From Hyphomicrobium sp. (GTDB lineage Bacteria > Pseudomonadota > Alphaproteobacteria > Rhizobiales > Hyphomicrobiaceae), in the NCBI RefSeq assembly GCF_019744875.1, contig NZ_JAIETU010000002.1, positions 372,001 to 436,000 of the forward strand: DNA of 64,000 bases, read 5' to 3'. The notes below the pieces were generated by a model. The model ran no database searches. It was not told the DNA's origin and worked only from the letters and a program-made list of their open reading frames with translations. How positions within the stretch are numbered: the stretch's first letter is position 1; every line of letters starts with the position of its first letter. Position numbers and translations under genes: made by a program. Of the stretch, positions 47,840 to 58,005 are shown one piece after another.

Positions 47840-48188
47840 TCGTGGCCTCCGATAATGGGCCTGCCTAAGGTCGCTCTGCCGCCGCCGCTCCTCGCTCGTG
47901 TCAACCGTACCGAAGTGCGGCGACGCTCTCTTGGCGGCAGCGACCTCTTCTGTCAAGAAAATCCGCTGCTTAACTGTTAAACGCTTCACGGGCCTCGAAG
48001 GGTCAAGCTGCGGATATTTCGACCGATTTGGGCTCGTTCGTCTGCCAGCGGAGACGCTTGTCCCCAGCAACTTTCCGCCCGACGGCGCCTTCGGCCCCCG
48101 CAGGCCCGATTTCCCGCGTCGGGACGCCGCTTGCGGGCCGGGGGCGACGCTTCTATGACGGCGTTCAGCAACGACGGAGACAGCCGCC
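47840..48188. promoter_or_regulatory. Divergent dksA/moxR promoter region
   Basis: About 350 bases between divergent genes. The dksA frame is open here to 48217 but the strong CGGAGG site before 47839 argues against use. No hairpin or repeat stands out. Confidence 0.35.
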
Positions 48189-49064
48189 ATGGCCAAATCG
48201 GGCGCGGACACGGGCACGCAGCGATTCGAGGGTACGGACCGCTATGTCGCGACGCGCGACCTGACCGTGGCCGTCAACGCCGCCGTCACGTTGCAGCGGC
48301 CGCTGCTGATCAAGGGCGAACCGGGCACCGGCAAGAGCGTGCTGGCGCAGGAAGTCGCCCGCGCGCTCGGCGCGCCGCTGATCGAGTGGCATATCAAATC
48401 GACCACCAAGGCCCATCAGGGGCTTTACGAGTACGACGCCGTCTCGCGGCTGCGCGACGGGCAGCTCGGCGACGAGCGGGTGCGCGACATCCGCAACTAC
48501 ATCCGCCGCGGCAAGCTGTGGGATGCGTTCGTCTCCGAGACGCGGCCCGTGCTGCTGATCGACGAGATCGACAAGGCCGACATCGAATTTCCGAACGATC
48601 TCCTGCAGGAGCTCGACCGGATGGAATTCTACGTCTACGAGACGAGCGAGACGGTCGTGGCGCGCGTGCGCCCCATCGTGATCATCACCTCGAACAACGA
48701 AAAGGAGCTGCCGGACGCATTCCTGCGCCGTTGCTTCTTCCACTACATCAAGTTTCCCGATCCAGAGACGATGGCGCAGATCGTCGAGGTGCATTTCCCG
48801 GACCTCAAGGGCCGGCTGGTGTCGGAAGCGCTCAAGGTCTTCTACGATCTGCGCGACATGCCGGGCCTCAAGAAGAAGCCGTCGACGTCGGAGCTGCTGG
48901 ACTGGCTGAAGCTGCTGCTCAACGAAGACATCGACCCGGCCGTGCTGCGCGAGACGGAAAGCCGGAAGATCATTCCCCCGCTCGCGGGCGCACTGCTCAA
49001 GAACGAGCAGGACGTGCACCTGTTCGAGCGCCTGGCGTTCATGAGCCGCCGCAAGGGCGATTAA
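48189..49064 (+). CDS. MoxR-family AAA+ ATPase
   Basis: A 291-residue MoxR-type ATPase. Walker A is GEPGTGKS (43-50), Walker B LLIDEIDKADIEFPNDLLQE, sensor 1 IITSNNEKELPDAF, and the arginine region FLRRCFFHYIKFPD. MoxR ATPases act as chaperones or metal-insertion partners for von Willebrand factor A proteins, and a matching CoxE-like VWA gene lies 13 kb downstream at 62094, although they are normally neighbours. Confidence 0.93.
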   Translation: MAKSGADTGTQRFEGTDRYVATRDLTVAVNAAVTLQRPLLIKGEPGTGKSVLAQEVARALGAPLIEWHIKSTTKAHQGLYEYDAVSRLRDGQLGDERVRDIRNYIRRGKLWDAFVSETRPVLLIDEIDKADIEFPNDLLQELDRMEFYVYETSETVVARVRPIVIITSNNEKELPDAFLRRCFFHYIKFPDPETMAQIVEVHFPDLKGRLVSEALKVFYDLRDMPGLKKKPSTSELLDWLKLLLNEDIDPAVLRETESRKIIPPLAGALLKNEQDVHLFERLAFMSRRKGD

Positions 49065-49191
49065 CGCCGCATCAACCTTGACGCGGGATTTGGCGGATTG
49101 GGGCGGGCTTAGCCATCCGCATTAAGACAACCGACACAGGATCCATGGCACGCTGCGGGTCGATTGAAGCCCGTCATCGAAAGTGCGCGTC

Positions 49192-49377
49192 ATGAGCCAG
49201 TCCTCCATTCGCAACGGTTTTCTGTTTGCGGCCATCCCGCTGCTGCTGCTCGTCGCGCTGCCCTCGGCCGGCTCGCAGGACGCCGTTTCGGCCCGTGGCG
49301 ACGGCGAGGTTCGCCTCGAGCTCGCGTCGCTGAAGTCCGAAGCGCGCTCGCTCACGCTGCACATCGACGGTCCCTGA
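49192..49377 (+). CDS. Small exported protein
   Basis: A 61-residue protein with a signal peptide (NGFLFAAIPLLLLVALPSAG) and about 30 mature residues (EVRLELASLKSEARSLTLHI). No family recognised. GTG at 49183 is an alternative start. A strong terminator follows at 49438, which supports a real transcript unit. Confidence 0.55.
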   Translation: MSQSSIRNGFLFAAIPLLLLVALPSAGSQDAVSARGDGEVRLELASLKSEARSLTLHIDGP

Positions 49378-49437
49378 TCGCGCAGTTTTCCATCGATAGT
49401 TTCTCTCTCGACGAGTTCTCCCTCGACGACGAGAAAA

Positions 49438-49468
49438 GGCCGGAGCGTGTGACGCTCCGGCCTTTTTT
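49438..49468 (+). terminator. Rho-independent terminator
   Basis: Perfect 10-bp stem GGCCGGAGCG / CGCTCCGGCC with a 5-base loop, then six Ts. Four As precede the stem, so it may also stop minus-strand transcription. It ends the small exported-protein unit. Confidence 0.92.
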
Positions 49469-49624
49469 ATTGGTTCAATGGTCGAGAGACTGAGGTGCTT
49501 GCGACTGGCGGGCACGCAGTGTCGAATCCACCGCCTTGCCCAGTACATGATTGCCTGAAGCGCTCGGCAACCGACCTTAGGTCCCGGGCCAAATCCATAT
49601 TTCGATGCGACCGCGCGACCGCGA

Positions 49625-51346
49625 TCAGGCGGCGGCAACGCCTGCGAGGAAGCGTTCGATCCGCGCGCCCAGCGCCTTCGTCTGCGCGCTTACGTTGGCG
49701 CTGGTCTCCAGCACCGCGCGAGCCGAATTGAAGGTCGACGTAGCTGCCTCGGTCACGCCGGCAATCGTCTCGCTGACATGGCGGGTGTCGCCTGCCGCGT
49801 GATGGACGCTGGCGTTGATCTCGGATGTCGCTGAGCCCTGCTCCGTTACGGCGGCGGCAATCTGCGTCGTGATGCCGTTGACGTGGCTGACGCGGGCTGC
49901 GATCTCGCCAATGGCGCGGACGGCCTCGTCTGTCGCGATCTGGATCGAGGTCACCTGCTCGGAAATGCTTTCGGTCGCCTGCGCGGTGCGGGTGGCGAGC
50001 GTCTTGACCTCGGTTGCAACGACGGCAAAGCCGCGCCCCGCCTCGCCCGCGCGTGCGGCTTCGATGGTGGCGTTGAGGGCCAGCAGGTTGGTCTGGCCCG
50101 CGATCTCGCGGATCAGGGTCACGACCTGGCCGATCTCCTGGGCCGACGCGAGCAGCTCCGACATGCGTTCGTTGGTGGTGATGGTCATCGAGCTCGTGTC
50201 ACTGACGTTGGCGAGCGCGACCGAGATCTGGTTGCCGATTTCGGAGATCGACGCCGTCAGCTCCTCGGCGGCCGCGGCCACCGTGCCGACGTTGGCGGAG
50301 GCCTGATCGGACGCGGAGGCGACGAACTGCGCCTTGTCGCTGGTGCCGGCGGCAATGCCCTGCAGGCCGTTCGCCGTGCGATCGAGATCTGCGGCCATCA
50401 CGGACAGCGCCGCGATGGTCTCGGCGGTGTCAGACTTGAAAGAGTCGATGAGGGATTCGAGCGCTTCCTGGCGGGCCATCGTGCGATCCGCCTCGCGTTC
50501 ACGCTCCTCTTCGAGCTTGGCGCGTTCCAGCGTGTTGTCGCGGAACACCGAGACAGCGCGTGCCATTTCGCCGATTTCGTTGTTGTATTCGGTGTACGGG
50601 ATGTCGCCCTTGGCATCGTTGCGAGCCAGGCGGTCCATGACGGCTGCGAGGGTCGGGATCGGCTTCATGAACCGGCGGGACATGAAAAACCCGGCGACGG
50701 CCATCAGCGGAAGCAACAGACCGGACGCCAGCAGGATGCGCTTTTCAAGAGCCGCGGCCAGCTCATAGGCCGCCGATTGCTCGGTGCCCGCAAACAGGAT
50801 GCCGATGACGTTCGACGCGCGGTCGACAATCGGGAAATAGACGGTGAAGTACTGGGTGCCCAGAATGTCGGCGGCGCCGTTGTAGGGCTTGCCTGCCATC
50901 ACCGCGTCGTAGGCGGCGCTGCTCTGGCCGAGCCACGTGCCGACCGCCCGGCCGCCGTTCGCCGTCTTCACGGTTGTCGACGTGCGGAGAAAGTCGCGCT
51001 TTGCGGCATCATACGTGAACAGCGTGATCGGGTCGTCGGCCATACGCGTGATGGATTCCACCAGCGCGAAATCCGTGTCGGCCGGGATCTTGTCCATGAC
51101 GATCTTCTGGACGCGCCGATCCGCCCACACGACCTCGGTCGAGGGATTGGTGGTGCGCAGCAGCTCGGCGCCGATGCGCAACGAGAGCTGCTGGCTTTCG
51201 ATCGCCTTCTCTTTGGCGTCGTCCGTCAACTGGACGTGCACAACGGCCATCAGCCCTGCGGTCGCGACCAAGACGGCCGTGATGGTGAGCAGCGAAATCA
51301 GGGTTTCGATCCGAACTCGCGCGGTTAACGAACGCATCGCACTCAT
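49625..51346 (-). CDS. Methyl-accepting chemotaxis protein
   Basis: A 573-residue chemoreceptor. TM1 is at about 16-38, a periplasmic single-Cache-like sensor spans about 40-205 ([23 protein letters not shown] near its end), TM2 about 208-228, then HAMP and the signalling domain with [20 protein letters not shown] and [19 protein letters not shown], the CheA/CheW hairpin. No C-terminal methylesterase tether is present. ATG at 51346 follows GAGAGG; GTG at 51361 would add five codons. The ligand is unknown. The gene stands alone, without che genes nearby. Confidence 0.93.
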   Translation of the reverse strand: MSAMRSLTARVRIETLISLLTITAVLVATAGLMAVVHVQLTDDAKEKAIESQQLSLRIGAELLRTTNPSTEVVWADRRVQKIVMDKIPADTDFALVESITRMADDPITLFTYDAAKRDFLRTSTTVKTANGGRAVGTWLGQSSAAYDAVMAGKPYNGAADILGTQYFTVYFPIVDRASNVIGILFAGTEQSAAYELAAALEKRILLASGLLLPLMAVAGFFMSRRFMKPIPTLAAVMDRLARNDAKGDIPYTEYNNEIGEMARAVSVFRDNTLERAKLEEEREREADRTMARQEALESLIDSFKSDTAETIAALSVMAADLDRTANGLQGIAAGTSDKAQFVASASDQASANVGTVAAAAEELTASISEIGNQISVALANVSDTSSMTITTNERMSELLASAQEIGQVVTLIREIAGQTNLLALNATIEAARAGEAGRGFAVVATEVKTLATRTAQATESISEQVTSIQIATDEAVRAIGEIAARVSHVNGITTQIAAAVTEQGSATSEINASVHHAAGDTRHVSETIAGVTEAATSTFNSARAVLETSANVSAQTKALGARIERFLAGVAAA

Positions 51347-51806
51347 GGGAAAGCCTCTCACGTGCCACGACTTGTGGAACTTGGTTTGCCCAATATTACT
51401 TTTGTCGTATGAACTTTTCGTTTCAATTTAAGTTAAGTTTTATTAGTCAATCATCTGATCTAGATTGTTTTTGTCCCGATTATCGGCGGTACATTTGGTA
51501 AGGCCGGACGGTTGGGGCTTTTCCATCACGGCGTCCCGGCATTCTCAACGTCATGCCCAGGCAATATGGGTTGCAGCCGCAAAGCTACCCAACTGCTGTC
51601 GTCCAGTGCCCGCCATCCGAGGCCCACGGCGACCCGCGACACACGCGAATCCGGGCCTCCGGAAAAGCGCTAGGGGGCCACGGACCGCATCTGACACATG
51701 AACGGCACCTGACAGTGCATTTCAGGGCGGGTTCATTGAGCGAACCGTAAACATTGCATCGTACCCTGCCTGGCAGTCAGCCGGAGCGGGGCCGGTGGAG
51801 AAAGAC
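51347..51806. other. Intergenic region with AT-rich promoter segment
   Basis: About 460 bases between divergent units. The stretch 51390-51480 is AT-rich (TTTCAATTTAAGTTAAGTTT) and probably carries the chemoreceptor promoter. TTAA appears twice one base apart, not in the TTAA-N7-TTAA spacing of CtrA. No gene seen in 51480-51800. Confidence 0.4.
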
Positions 51807-51893
51807 ATGCTCGAATTCATGAGAAGCGCGACCATCGTCCTTATGGGATTGACCGTGATCGGTGCCGGCGTCGTCGTCGTTTTCTACGGGTGA
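51807..51893 (+). CDS. 28-residue single-span membrane microprotein candidate
   Basis: Encodes MLEFMRSATIVLMGLTVIGA followed by GVVVVFYG. Residues 8-27 are one strongly hydrophobic span with a charged, short N-terminus. GGAG lies 8 bases before the ATG with ideal spacing. Such tiny bitopic proteins often regulate membrane complexes, but no partner is identified. It precedes the YcjX-like gene by 114 bases. Confidence 0.5.
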   Translation: MLEFMRSATIVLMGLTVIGAGVVVVFYG

Positions 51894-52007
51894 CACCGCA
51901 TGCCCCGCGGCGCGCCTGACACGCAGCCGGCGCGACCACCTGCCCCAGCGCTCCTTGCAGGGCGTGTTTGCGCCGCCTAATTAGGGGAACCCAATGAGAG
52001 GTTCCCT

Positions 52008-53462
52008 TTGGCCGCGCGCGACTTACCGCAAACCCTCACCGACAGCCTCGCCGAAGCCGGTCAGCGTGTTGCAGACCTGTTCACGCCGTCGCTTCGCCTC
52101 GGCGTGACGGGGCTTTCGCGCGCCGGCAAGACGGTCTTCATCACGGCGCTGATCCGCAACCTCACACAGGGCGGGCGGTTGCCGTTTTTCACGCCCGTCG
52201 CCGAAAGGCGCCTTGCGTCCGCGCACCTCGATCCACAGCCCGACGACCACGTCCCGCGCTTCGATTACGAAGGCCACATCGGCGCGCTTTCCGCAGATCC
52301 GCCGGACTGGCCCGAAAGCACGCGCCGCATTTCCGAGGTGCGTGTCGCGCTCACGTTCGAAAGCGCCCATCCTCTGCGGCGCGCGCTTGGATTGCGCCGG
52401 CTCAATCTCGACATCGTCGACTATCCGGGCGAATGGCTGCTCGATCTCGCGCTGCTCGACCTGTCCTACGACGCCTGGTCGCGGGATGCGCTGGAGCGCG
52501 CGCGCCTCGGCGTGCAGGGCGAGCCCGCGCGGGACTGGCTGGCCTACGCCGGCGCCATCGATCCTTCCGCGCCAGAGGACGAGCAGGTGGCGCTCGACGG
52601 GGCGCGACGCTTCACCCACTACCTGCAGGAGACGCGGCGGCAGTCGAAGGTCGCGACCCTCGGGCCGGGGCGCTTTCTCATGCCGGGCGAGCTTGAAGGA
52701 TCGCCGCTGCTGACGTTCTTTCCAATCGAGCTGCCGGACGGCGCCGCCATCGAGCGCGGCAGCCTCGCGGCGATGATGGCGCGGCGCTACGACAGCTACG
52801 TGCAGCATGTGGTGCGACCTTTCTTTCGCGATCACTTCAGCCGCCTCGACCGGCAGATCGTGCTCGTCGACGTGCTCGGCGCGCTCAACGGCGGCGCGGA
52901 CGCGATCCGCGAGCTCGAACGCACGCTCTCCTCCGTCATGACGGCGTTCCGGCCCGGGCTCGCGAGCTGGCTGCAATCGCTGATCGGGGCGCGCCGCATC
53001 GACCGGCTGCTGTTTGCGGCCACGAAGGCCGACCATGTCCATCACACGAGCCACGACCGGCTCGAACGCATCCTCGCGCTCCTGACCGAGCGCGCGGCGG
53101 CGCGATCCTCGGGTGCAGGCGCTGAGACGCGCGTGATGGCGCTCGCGGCGTTGCGCGCGACGCGCGAAGCCGAGGTGCGGGAGGGGCGGACGACGCTGCC
53201 CTGCATCGTCGGCGTGCCGCTGCCCGGCGAGACGGTGGGCGCCGAACGTTTCGACGGCAAGCGCGAGGTGGCGCTCTTTCCGGGCGACCTGCCGGAGGAT
53301 CCCGCGGCGGTGTTCTCTGGCGACGTATCGCTCGGCGTCACCTTTCCGCGGTTCCGGCCGGCGCGCCTGTTGCCGGTCACCGGCGCCGGAGAAACGCCCG
53401 CAGCGCCGCACGTCCGCCTCGACCGCGCCCTCGACTACCTGATCGGAGACTGGCTGGCATGA
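52008..53462 (+). CDS. YcjX-family P-loop NTPase
   Basis: A 484-residue protein with Walker A GLSRAGKT (35-42) and the YcjX hallmarks LNLDIVDYPGEWLLDLALLD, PGRFLMPGELEGSPLLTFFP and RQIVLVDVLGALNGGADAIR. YcjX proteins are stress-linked GTPase-like ATPases of unknown mechanism. The start is TTG at 52008, with GAGAGG 7 bases upstream; no in-frame ATG fits. It overlaps the next gene by 4 bases (ATGA), the usual YcjX-YcjF pairing. Confidence 0.92.
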   Translation: MAARDLPQTLTDSLAEAGQRVADLFTPSLRLGVTGLSRAGKTVFITALIRNLTQGGRLPFFTPVAERRLASAHLDPQPDDHVPRFDYEGHIGALSADPPDWPESTRRISEVRVALTFESAHPLRRALGLRRLNLDIVDYPGEWLLDLALLDLSYDAWSRDALERARLGVQGEPARDWLAYAGAIDPSAPEDEQVALDGARRFTHYLQETRRQSKVATLGPGRFLMPGELEGSPLLTFFPIELPDGAAIERGSLAAMMARRYDSYVQHVVRPFFRDHFSRLDRQIVLVDVLGALNGGADAIRELERTLSSVMTAFRPGLASWLQSLIGARRIDRLLFAATKADHVHHTSHDRLERILALLTERAAARSSGAGAETRVMALAALRATREAEVREGRTTLPCIVGVPLPGETVGAERFDGKREVALFPGDLPEDPAAVFSGDVSLGVTFPRFRPARLLPVTGAGETPAAPHVRLDRALDYLIGDWLA

Positions 53463-54445
53463 GCGACATCCGAGGCCCGCGCGTCTTTTCGACCGACGAT
53501 CCGAAGGTCGTCAGTGCGCCCTCGCTTCCGCCCGACGACGACACCGACGACACGGCGCCTGATGGGCCCCGCACGCCGCCGTCGCGGGGCGCGAGCCTCG
53601 GCGGGATCTTTCTCTCGGCGGTGCTGGGCCTCGTGAGCCTCACGCTGGCGGCGAGCTTTACCGGGTTCATCACGACGGCGCTCGCGCGTGAAGATTGGAT
53701 CGGATGGACGGCGACCAGCCTTGCGGGCATCGCGGCGCTCACGGGCCTCGTGATCGTGCTGCGCGAACTGATCGGTCTCGTGCGTCTCGGGCGGCTGACG
53801 CGTCTCAGGCGCGACGCGGATGCGGCATTGCGCACGAACGACCGCGCACTCGAACGCAAGACCGTCGCGGCATTGACGGCGACGCTGCGCGGGCGGCGAG
53901 AGCTGGCATGGAACGTCTCGCGGCTTGACGCGCATGCGGGCGACATCCGCGATCCCGGTGAGCTGCTGCGTCTGGCCGACCGCGAATTGATGGCGCCGCT
54001 CGATGCGGCCGCGCGCCGTCTCGTGCTCAAGAGCGCCAAGCGCGTGCTGGTGGTGACGGCGATGAGCCCGATGGTGTGGGTGGCGATGCTCTACGTGATG
54101 GTGGAGAATGTGCGCATGCTCAAGGGGCTCGCTGCGACCTATGGCGGGCGCCCCGGCGGGCTCGGCGCGCTCAAGCTCGGCAGCCTGGTCGTGGGGCACA
54201 TCGTGGCGACGGGCGGGCTGGCGATGACCGACGACCTCGTCGGCCAGTTTCTCGGCCAGGATCTCATGCGGCGCTTGTCGCGGCGGCTCGGGGAAGGCGC
54301 GTTCAACGGGGCGCTGACAGCCAGGATCGGCACCGCCGCAATCGACGTGACGCGGCCAATGCCTTTTCTCGATACCGATCCGATCCGCGTGCGCGACCTG
54401 CTTCCGGAGCTGCTGCGCCGGGAGGCGAAGGCGTCGAAAACTTAG
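53459..54445 (+). CDS. YcjF/TIGR01620-family membrane protein
   Basis: A 328-residue protein with two central transmembrane segments (about 47-70 and 79-101: GIFLSAVLGLVSLTLAASFT, TSLAGIAALTGLVIVLRELI) and a C-terminal DUF697-like domain (SPMVWVAMLYVMVENVRMLK, GGLGALKLGSLVVGHIVATG). The N-terminus is acidic and Pro-rich. Translation is coupled to the YcjX-like gene through an ATGA overlap, so the two probably act together at the inner membrane. Confidence 0.9.
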   Translation: MSDIRGPRVFSTDDPKVVSAPSLPPDDDTDDTAPDGPRTPPSRGASLGGIFLSAVLGLVSLTLAASFTGFITTALAREDWIGWTATSLAGIAALTGLVIVLRELIGLVRLGRLTRLRRDADAALRTNDRALERKTVAALTATLRGRRELAWNVSRLDAHAGDIRDPGELLRLADRELMAPLDAAARRLVLKSAKRVLVVTAMSPMVWVAMLYVMVENVRMLKGLAATYGGRPGGLGALKLGSLVVGHIVATGGLAMTDDLVGQFLGQDLMRRLSRRLGEGAFNGALTARIGTAAIDVTRPMPFLDTDPIRVRDLLPELLRREAKASKT

Positions 54446-54463
54446 CGAGCTAAATGCTGGCGA

Positions 54464-56437
54464 TCAGGCGGCCGTCGCCAGTTCCCGCTGCGGACCGGCA
54501 TCGGCGGTGTCTGCGAGCCAGCGCTCGCGCCAAAGCCCCGTATGGCGGAGCGCGCGCAGCTCGATCGAGGCGGGCGAGCGATCGACCGGCGTCGACAGCA
54601 CGACGTTCATGGCGGGGCCGGCGACCTGCGACGTGTACCAGTTCAAAAGGCCCGACAGGACGAGACCGAGCACGACCGGCGCCATCCACACGAGCAGGCC
54701 GGGCGACGTTTTCCAGCACACGATGGTGACGATGATGCCGACCACCATGTGGGCTCCATGGAATCGCATGGCAGCGGCGAGATCCATGTGAGCGCCGTCG
54801 CGGCGCTGCGCTTTCCAGCCGGCATCGCGACCGAGGAAGATCTGCAGCACCGACGAGGTCTGCGTCATCATCATGATCGGAGCGAAGAGCATCGAGAAGA
54901 CCGTCTCGGTCGCCACGCCTGCAACCGCGCGCGGCAAGCCGAACAGCTCGCGGGCGCGCTGCGCGCGCTTCAGCTCGAGCGCGAGACCCAGCGCCTTCGG
55001 CAGCAGGACGACCGCCATCGTGCCGAGGAACAGCCGCATGGCGGCGCCCGGATCGATCATCGGCCAGATTGGGAACAGCGTCTTGGCGTCGGTGAAGTAG
55101 CTCGGCAGCAACTGCTGGCCCTGCAGGGCCAGCACGAGGCCGACGACGAGGGACGCGGCCCAGATCGCCGAGACGACGTAGGCCATGGCGCCCATGAAGA
55201 GATGCAGGCGGCCCATCGGCGGCACGCCGCGGCGGAAAAGCAGTGCCAGATGCTGAAGGTTGCCCTGCGACCAGCGCCGGTCGCGCACAATCAGGTCGGT
55301 CAGCGCGGGCGGCATGCTTTCGAAGGAGCCTTCGATGGAGGGCGCCATGTGCACGCCCCAGCCCGCGCGCTGCAGCAGCATGGCCTCGACGAAGTCATGG
55401 CTCATGATGTGGCCACCGAACGGCGGCGGACCCGGCAGCGCGGGCAGGCCTGCGGAGCCGGCGAAGGCGCGCGTGCGAATGATTGCGTTGTGGCCCCAGT
55501 AGTTGCCCTGGTCCTTGCCCCAGAAGGCGAGGCCGGCGGCGGCCGAGGGGCCATAGGTATTGGCGGCGAACTGCATCAGCTTCTGGAGCAGCGTGCGGCC
55601 GCCGATCAGCTTCGGCACCGTCTGGATCAGGCCGGCCGAGGGATCGCTCTCCATGGCGCGGGCCAAGCGCACCAGCGCGACGCCGGACATGATGCTGTCG
55701 CCGTCGAAGATGACAAAATTCTCGTATGCGCCGCCGAAGCGCTCGACCCAGTCCTTGATATTGCCGGCCTTGCGGCCCGTGTTCTCGATGCGGCGGCGAT
55801 AGAAGATCTTGCAGTCGCCGGCGAGCGCCTTGGCGAGGGCGGCGTAGGCGGCTTCCTCGCGGGCGCCCTCCTCGGCTCCACGCGTGTCGGACAGCACGAA
55901 AATGTCGAACGCGTCGTTGCGGCCGAGCGACGTCAGTTCCTCGACGATGGCGGAAATGGTGCCGGCGATTGTCGCCGCTTCTTCGTGGTAGACGGGAAAG
56001 AGCAGCGCCGTTCGCCGATTGAGCGGGCCGTCCGCGTCGGGAATACGGATTGTGTCGGCGGTCTCGCCCGCGAAAAGGGGAAGAAAGCCCAGAGCGGCCG
56101 ACAGCGTACCAACCGCGATCCACGCGAACGTGATGGTGGACAGCACGAGGAAGAAGAGCTGGAACGGCGTCATCTGGACGAACGACAGCACGCCGTAGAG
56201 TTCATAGGCGAATGCGGCCGTCATCAGGGCCGCACCGAGGAAGACGGCGGTGCGCGGAATAGAGGGTCCGCGACGCTTCGGCCACAAGCGCGGAGGGCTC
56301 GCGGAGAAATCCTGCTCCGGCATTCTTAACGGCGATGGCGCAGGAAGGAGCGACGGATCGCTCGCATCGTGATGGGAACGGGGTGGCGTCTCGGCATTCA
56401 CCGGCGCGGCGCCGCGTTCGACGTCATCAAGGCTCAT
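54464..56437 (-). CDS. opgH: Osmoregulated periplasmic glucan glucosyltransferase OpgH
   Basis: A 657-residue family GT2 inner membrane enzyme that polymerises UDP-glucose into the beta-1,2 glucan backbone. Motifs: FPVYHEEAATIAGTISAIVE, the DxD-type FDGDSIMSG, a conserved GHNAIIRTRAF, and RDRRWSQGNLQHLALLFRRG. About seven membrane spans. The start ATG at 56437 overlaps the opgG stop as ATGA, a coupling signal; a TTG at 56461 gives a longer frame but lacks such support. It is shorter than E. coli OpgH (847) at the N-terminus. Confidence 0.95.
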   Translation of the reverse strand: MSLDDVERGAAPVNAETPPRSHHDASDPSLLPAPSPLRMPEQDFSASPPRLWPKRRGPSIPRTAVFLGAALMTAAFAYELYGVLSFVQMTPFQLFFLVLSTITFAWIAVGTLSAALGFLPLFAGETADTIRIPDADGPLNRRTALLFPVYHEEAATIAGTISAIVEELTSLGRNDAFDIFVLSDTRGAEEGAREEAAYAALAKALAGDCKIFYRRRIENTGRKAGNIKDWVERFGGAYENFVIFDGDSIMSGVALVRLARAMESDPSAGLIQTVPKLIGGRTLLQKLMQFAANTYGPSAAAGLAFWGKDQGNYWGHNAIIRTRAFAGSAGLPALPGPPPFGGHIMSHDFVEAMLLQRAGWGVHMAPSIEGSFESMPPALTDLIVRDRRWSQGNLQHLALLFRRGVPPMGRLHLFMGAMAYVVSAIWAASLVVGLVLALQGQQLLPSYFTDAKTLFPIWPMIDPGAAMRLFLGTMAVVLLPKALGLALELKRAQRARELFGLPRAVAGVATETVFSMLFAPIMMMTQTSSVLQIFLGRDAGWKAQRRDGAHMDLAAAMRFHGAHMVVGIIVTIVCWKTSPGLLVWMAPVVLGLVLSGLLNWYTSQVAGPAMNVVLSTPVDRSPASIELRALRHTGLWRERWLADTADAGPQRELATAA

Positions 56438-58005
56438 GCTGGGGTCCATCGATAGAGCCAATTCTCGGAAATCAGCTGATCCCCAAGCTTCAGGCCTAAA
56501 CGCAGTTCGATGAGCTCGGTTCCCGCGGTATTGAGTTCGAACTTCACGCGGATTCCTTGCACGTCCGGATTACGCTGCACGCTCAGTTTGGACGTCGCAC
56601 CACTGCTGGCGACGAGATCGGCAACCGGCAGCTCGCGCGCGTCGCGCGCCGCGGGGCCTACGAAATCGACAACGAACTGAAGGGTGTCGGGGCTGCGCGC
56701 GGCGCCAACCTGCGTCTTGCCGACCCAGGAGCCCGCCCACACCGCCGGCACGTCCTCGCCCCAGGACATGCGGTAGGCATAGTTAAAGCGCTTGCCCGGC
56801 TCGATGACGTTGGCGGGCTTCCAATAGGCGACGATGTTGTCGTGGATCTCTTCGGCGACCGGGATCTCGATCAGCTCGACATAGCCATCGCCCCAGCTGC
56901 CGATGGGCTCGATCCAGAGCGTCGGGCGGCGCTCGTAGCGCGCTTCCAGGTCGTCGAAGTGGGCAAAGTCCCGGCTGCGCTGGCAGAGGCCGAAGCCCTT
57001 GAGGTTCTTATCCACGAAGGCGCTGGTCTGCAGCATCTTCGGATTGGCGAGCGGACGCCACAGGCGTTCGCCCTGCCCGTTGATGACGGCAAGGCCCTCG
57101 CTGTTGTGCACGGCGGGGCGATAGTCGCGTCCGAACCGGCGCTGCTGGGGGCCGTGAAGATACATGCTCGTGAGCGGCGCGAGACCGACGTGCGAGAGCG
57201 GCTTGCGCGGAAACAACGCTGCTTCGACATCGATCGTCGTGGCACTGCCCGGCCGCACGGTGAAGCGGTAGGCGCCGGAGAGGCTTTCGCTATCCAGAAG
57301 CGCGTGGATGACGATGTGGGGCTGGCCAGGCGCCGGCTTCTCGATCCAGAAGCCGCGGAAGAACGGAAACTCCTCGCCACCGGGACGCGCCGTGTTGACG
57401 GCGAGCGCACGCGCCGCAAGACCGAACTGCTGGCCGCGGCCCATCGACTTGAAGTAGCTCGCGCCCTGGAAAGAGACGAACTCGTCCAGGACGCCCGCGC
57501 GGTTCAAAGCACCGGAGAGGCGAAAACCTGAAAATCCGAAGGGAGCCGTGTCGGGCGCCTTCTCGATGGAGGGCCCGATGGAAAAGTTTGCGCTGTTGGC
57601 CTTGAGGGCGCGCGCCTTGTCGCCGTCGACGATCCAGATCTCGACCGGCACATCGTAGAGCCAGCCCATCGCCAGCAGTTGAAGTTCGAAGTCGAGGTTC
57701 TCGCCGCGCCAAATCGCGCTCTCGTGGCGGAAGCGAATGTCGCGGTACTGCTCTGCGGTGAGCGCGTTGAACGGCTCGGGAACCTCGTGCGGGGGTTTGG
57801 CAAAGGCGCGCGACGAGAGATCCTCGGCAAGCTTCTGCACATGGCCGGCTGCAAACGACTGCCCAGGATCTTCCGCGGCCTGCGCAAATACATCGGTCGC
57901 GTTGAGAAGGCTGTCCGCCAATGCGGCAACGGCCACGAGGGCGCTCGTTCCGAGCAGCACGCCGCGCCGGTTCAGGCTCGCCCCAGTCGCTGGTACGTCA
58001 TTCAT
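56434..58005 (-). CDS. opgG: Periplasmic glucan biosynthesis protein OpgG/OpgD
   Basis: A 523-residue periplasmic protein that processes or branches OpgH glucans. The signal peptide has a twin-arginine pattern (SLNRRGVLLGTSALVAVAAL), more like OpgD than OpgG. Family stretches are FQGASYFKSMGRGQQFGLAA, EEFPFFRGFWIEKPAPGQPH, HVGLAPLTSMYLHGPQQRRF and RDFAHFDDLEARYERRPTLW. The last strands end ENWLYRWTPA. It is first in the operon with opgH. Confidence 0.95.
   Translation of the reverse strand: MNDVPATGASLNRRGVLLGTSALVAVAALADSLLNATDVFAQAAEDPGQSFAAGHVQKLAEDLSSRAFAKPPHEVPEPFNALTAEQYRDIRFRHESAIWRGENLDFELQLLAMGWLYDVPVEIWIVDGDKARALKANSANFSIGPSIEKAPDTAPFGFSGFRLSGALNRAGVLDEFVSFQGASYFKSMGRGQQFGLAARALAVNTARPGGEEFPFFRGFWIEKPAPGQPHIVIHALLDSESLSGAYRFTVRPGSATTIDVEAALFPRKPLSHVGLAPLTSMYLHGPQQRRFGRDYRPAVHNSEGLAVINGQGERLWRPLANPKMLQTSAFVDKNLKGFGLCQRSRDFAHFDDLEARYERRPTLWIEPIGSWGDGYVELIEIPVAEEIHDNIVAYWKPANVIEPGKRFNYAYRMSWGEDVPAVWAGSWVGKTQVGAARSPDTLQFVVDFVGPAARDARELPVADLVASSGATSKLSVQRNPDVQGIRVKFELNTAGTELIELRLGLKLGDQLISENWLYRWTPA

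Noticed and set aside
54542-56329. 595-codon plus-strand open frame opposite opgH
   Set aside because: Antisense shadow without ribosome site or family features.
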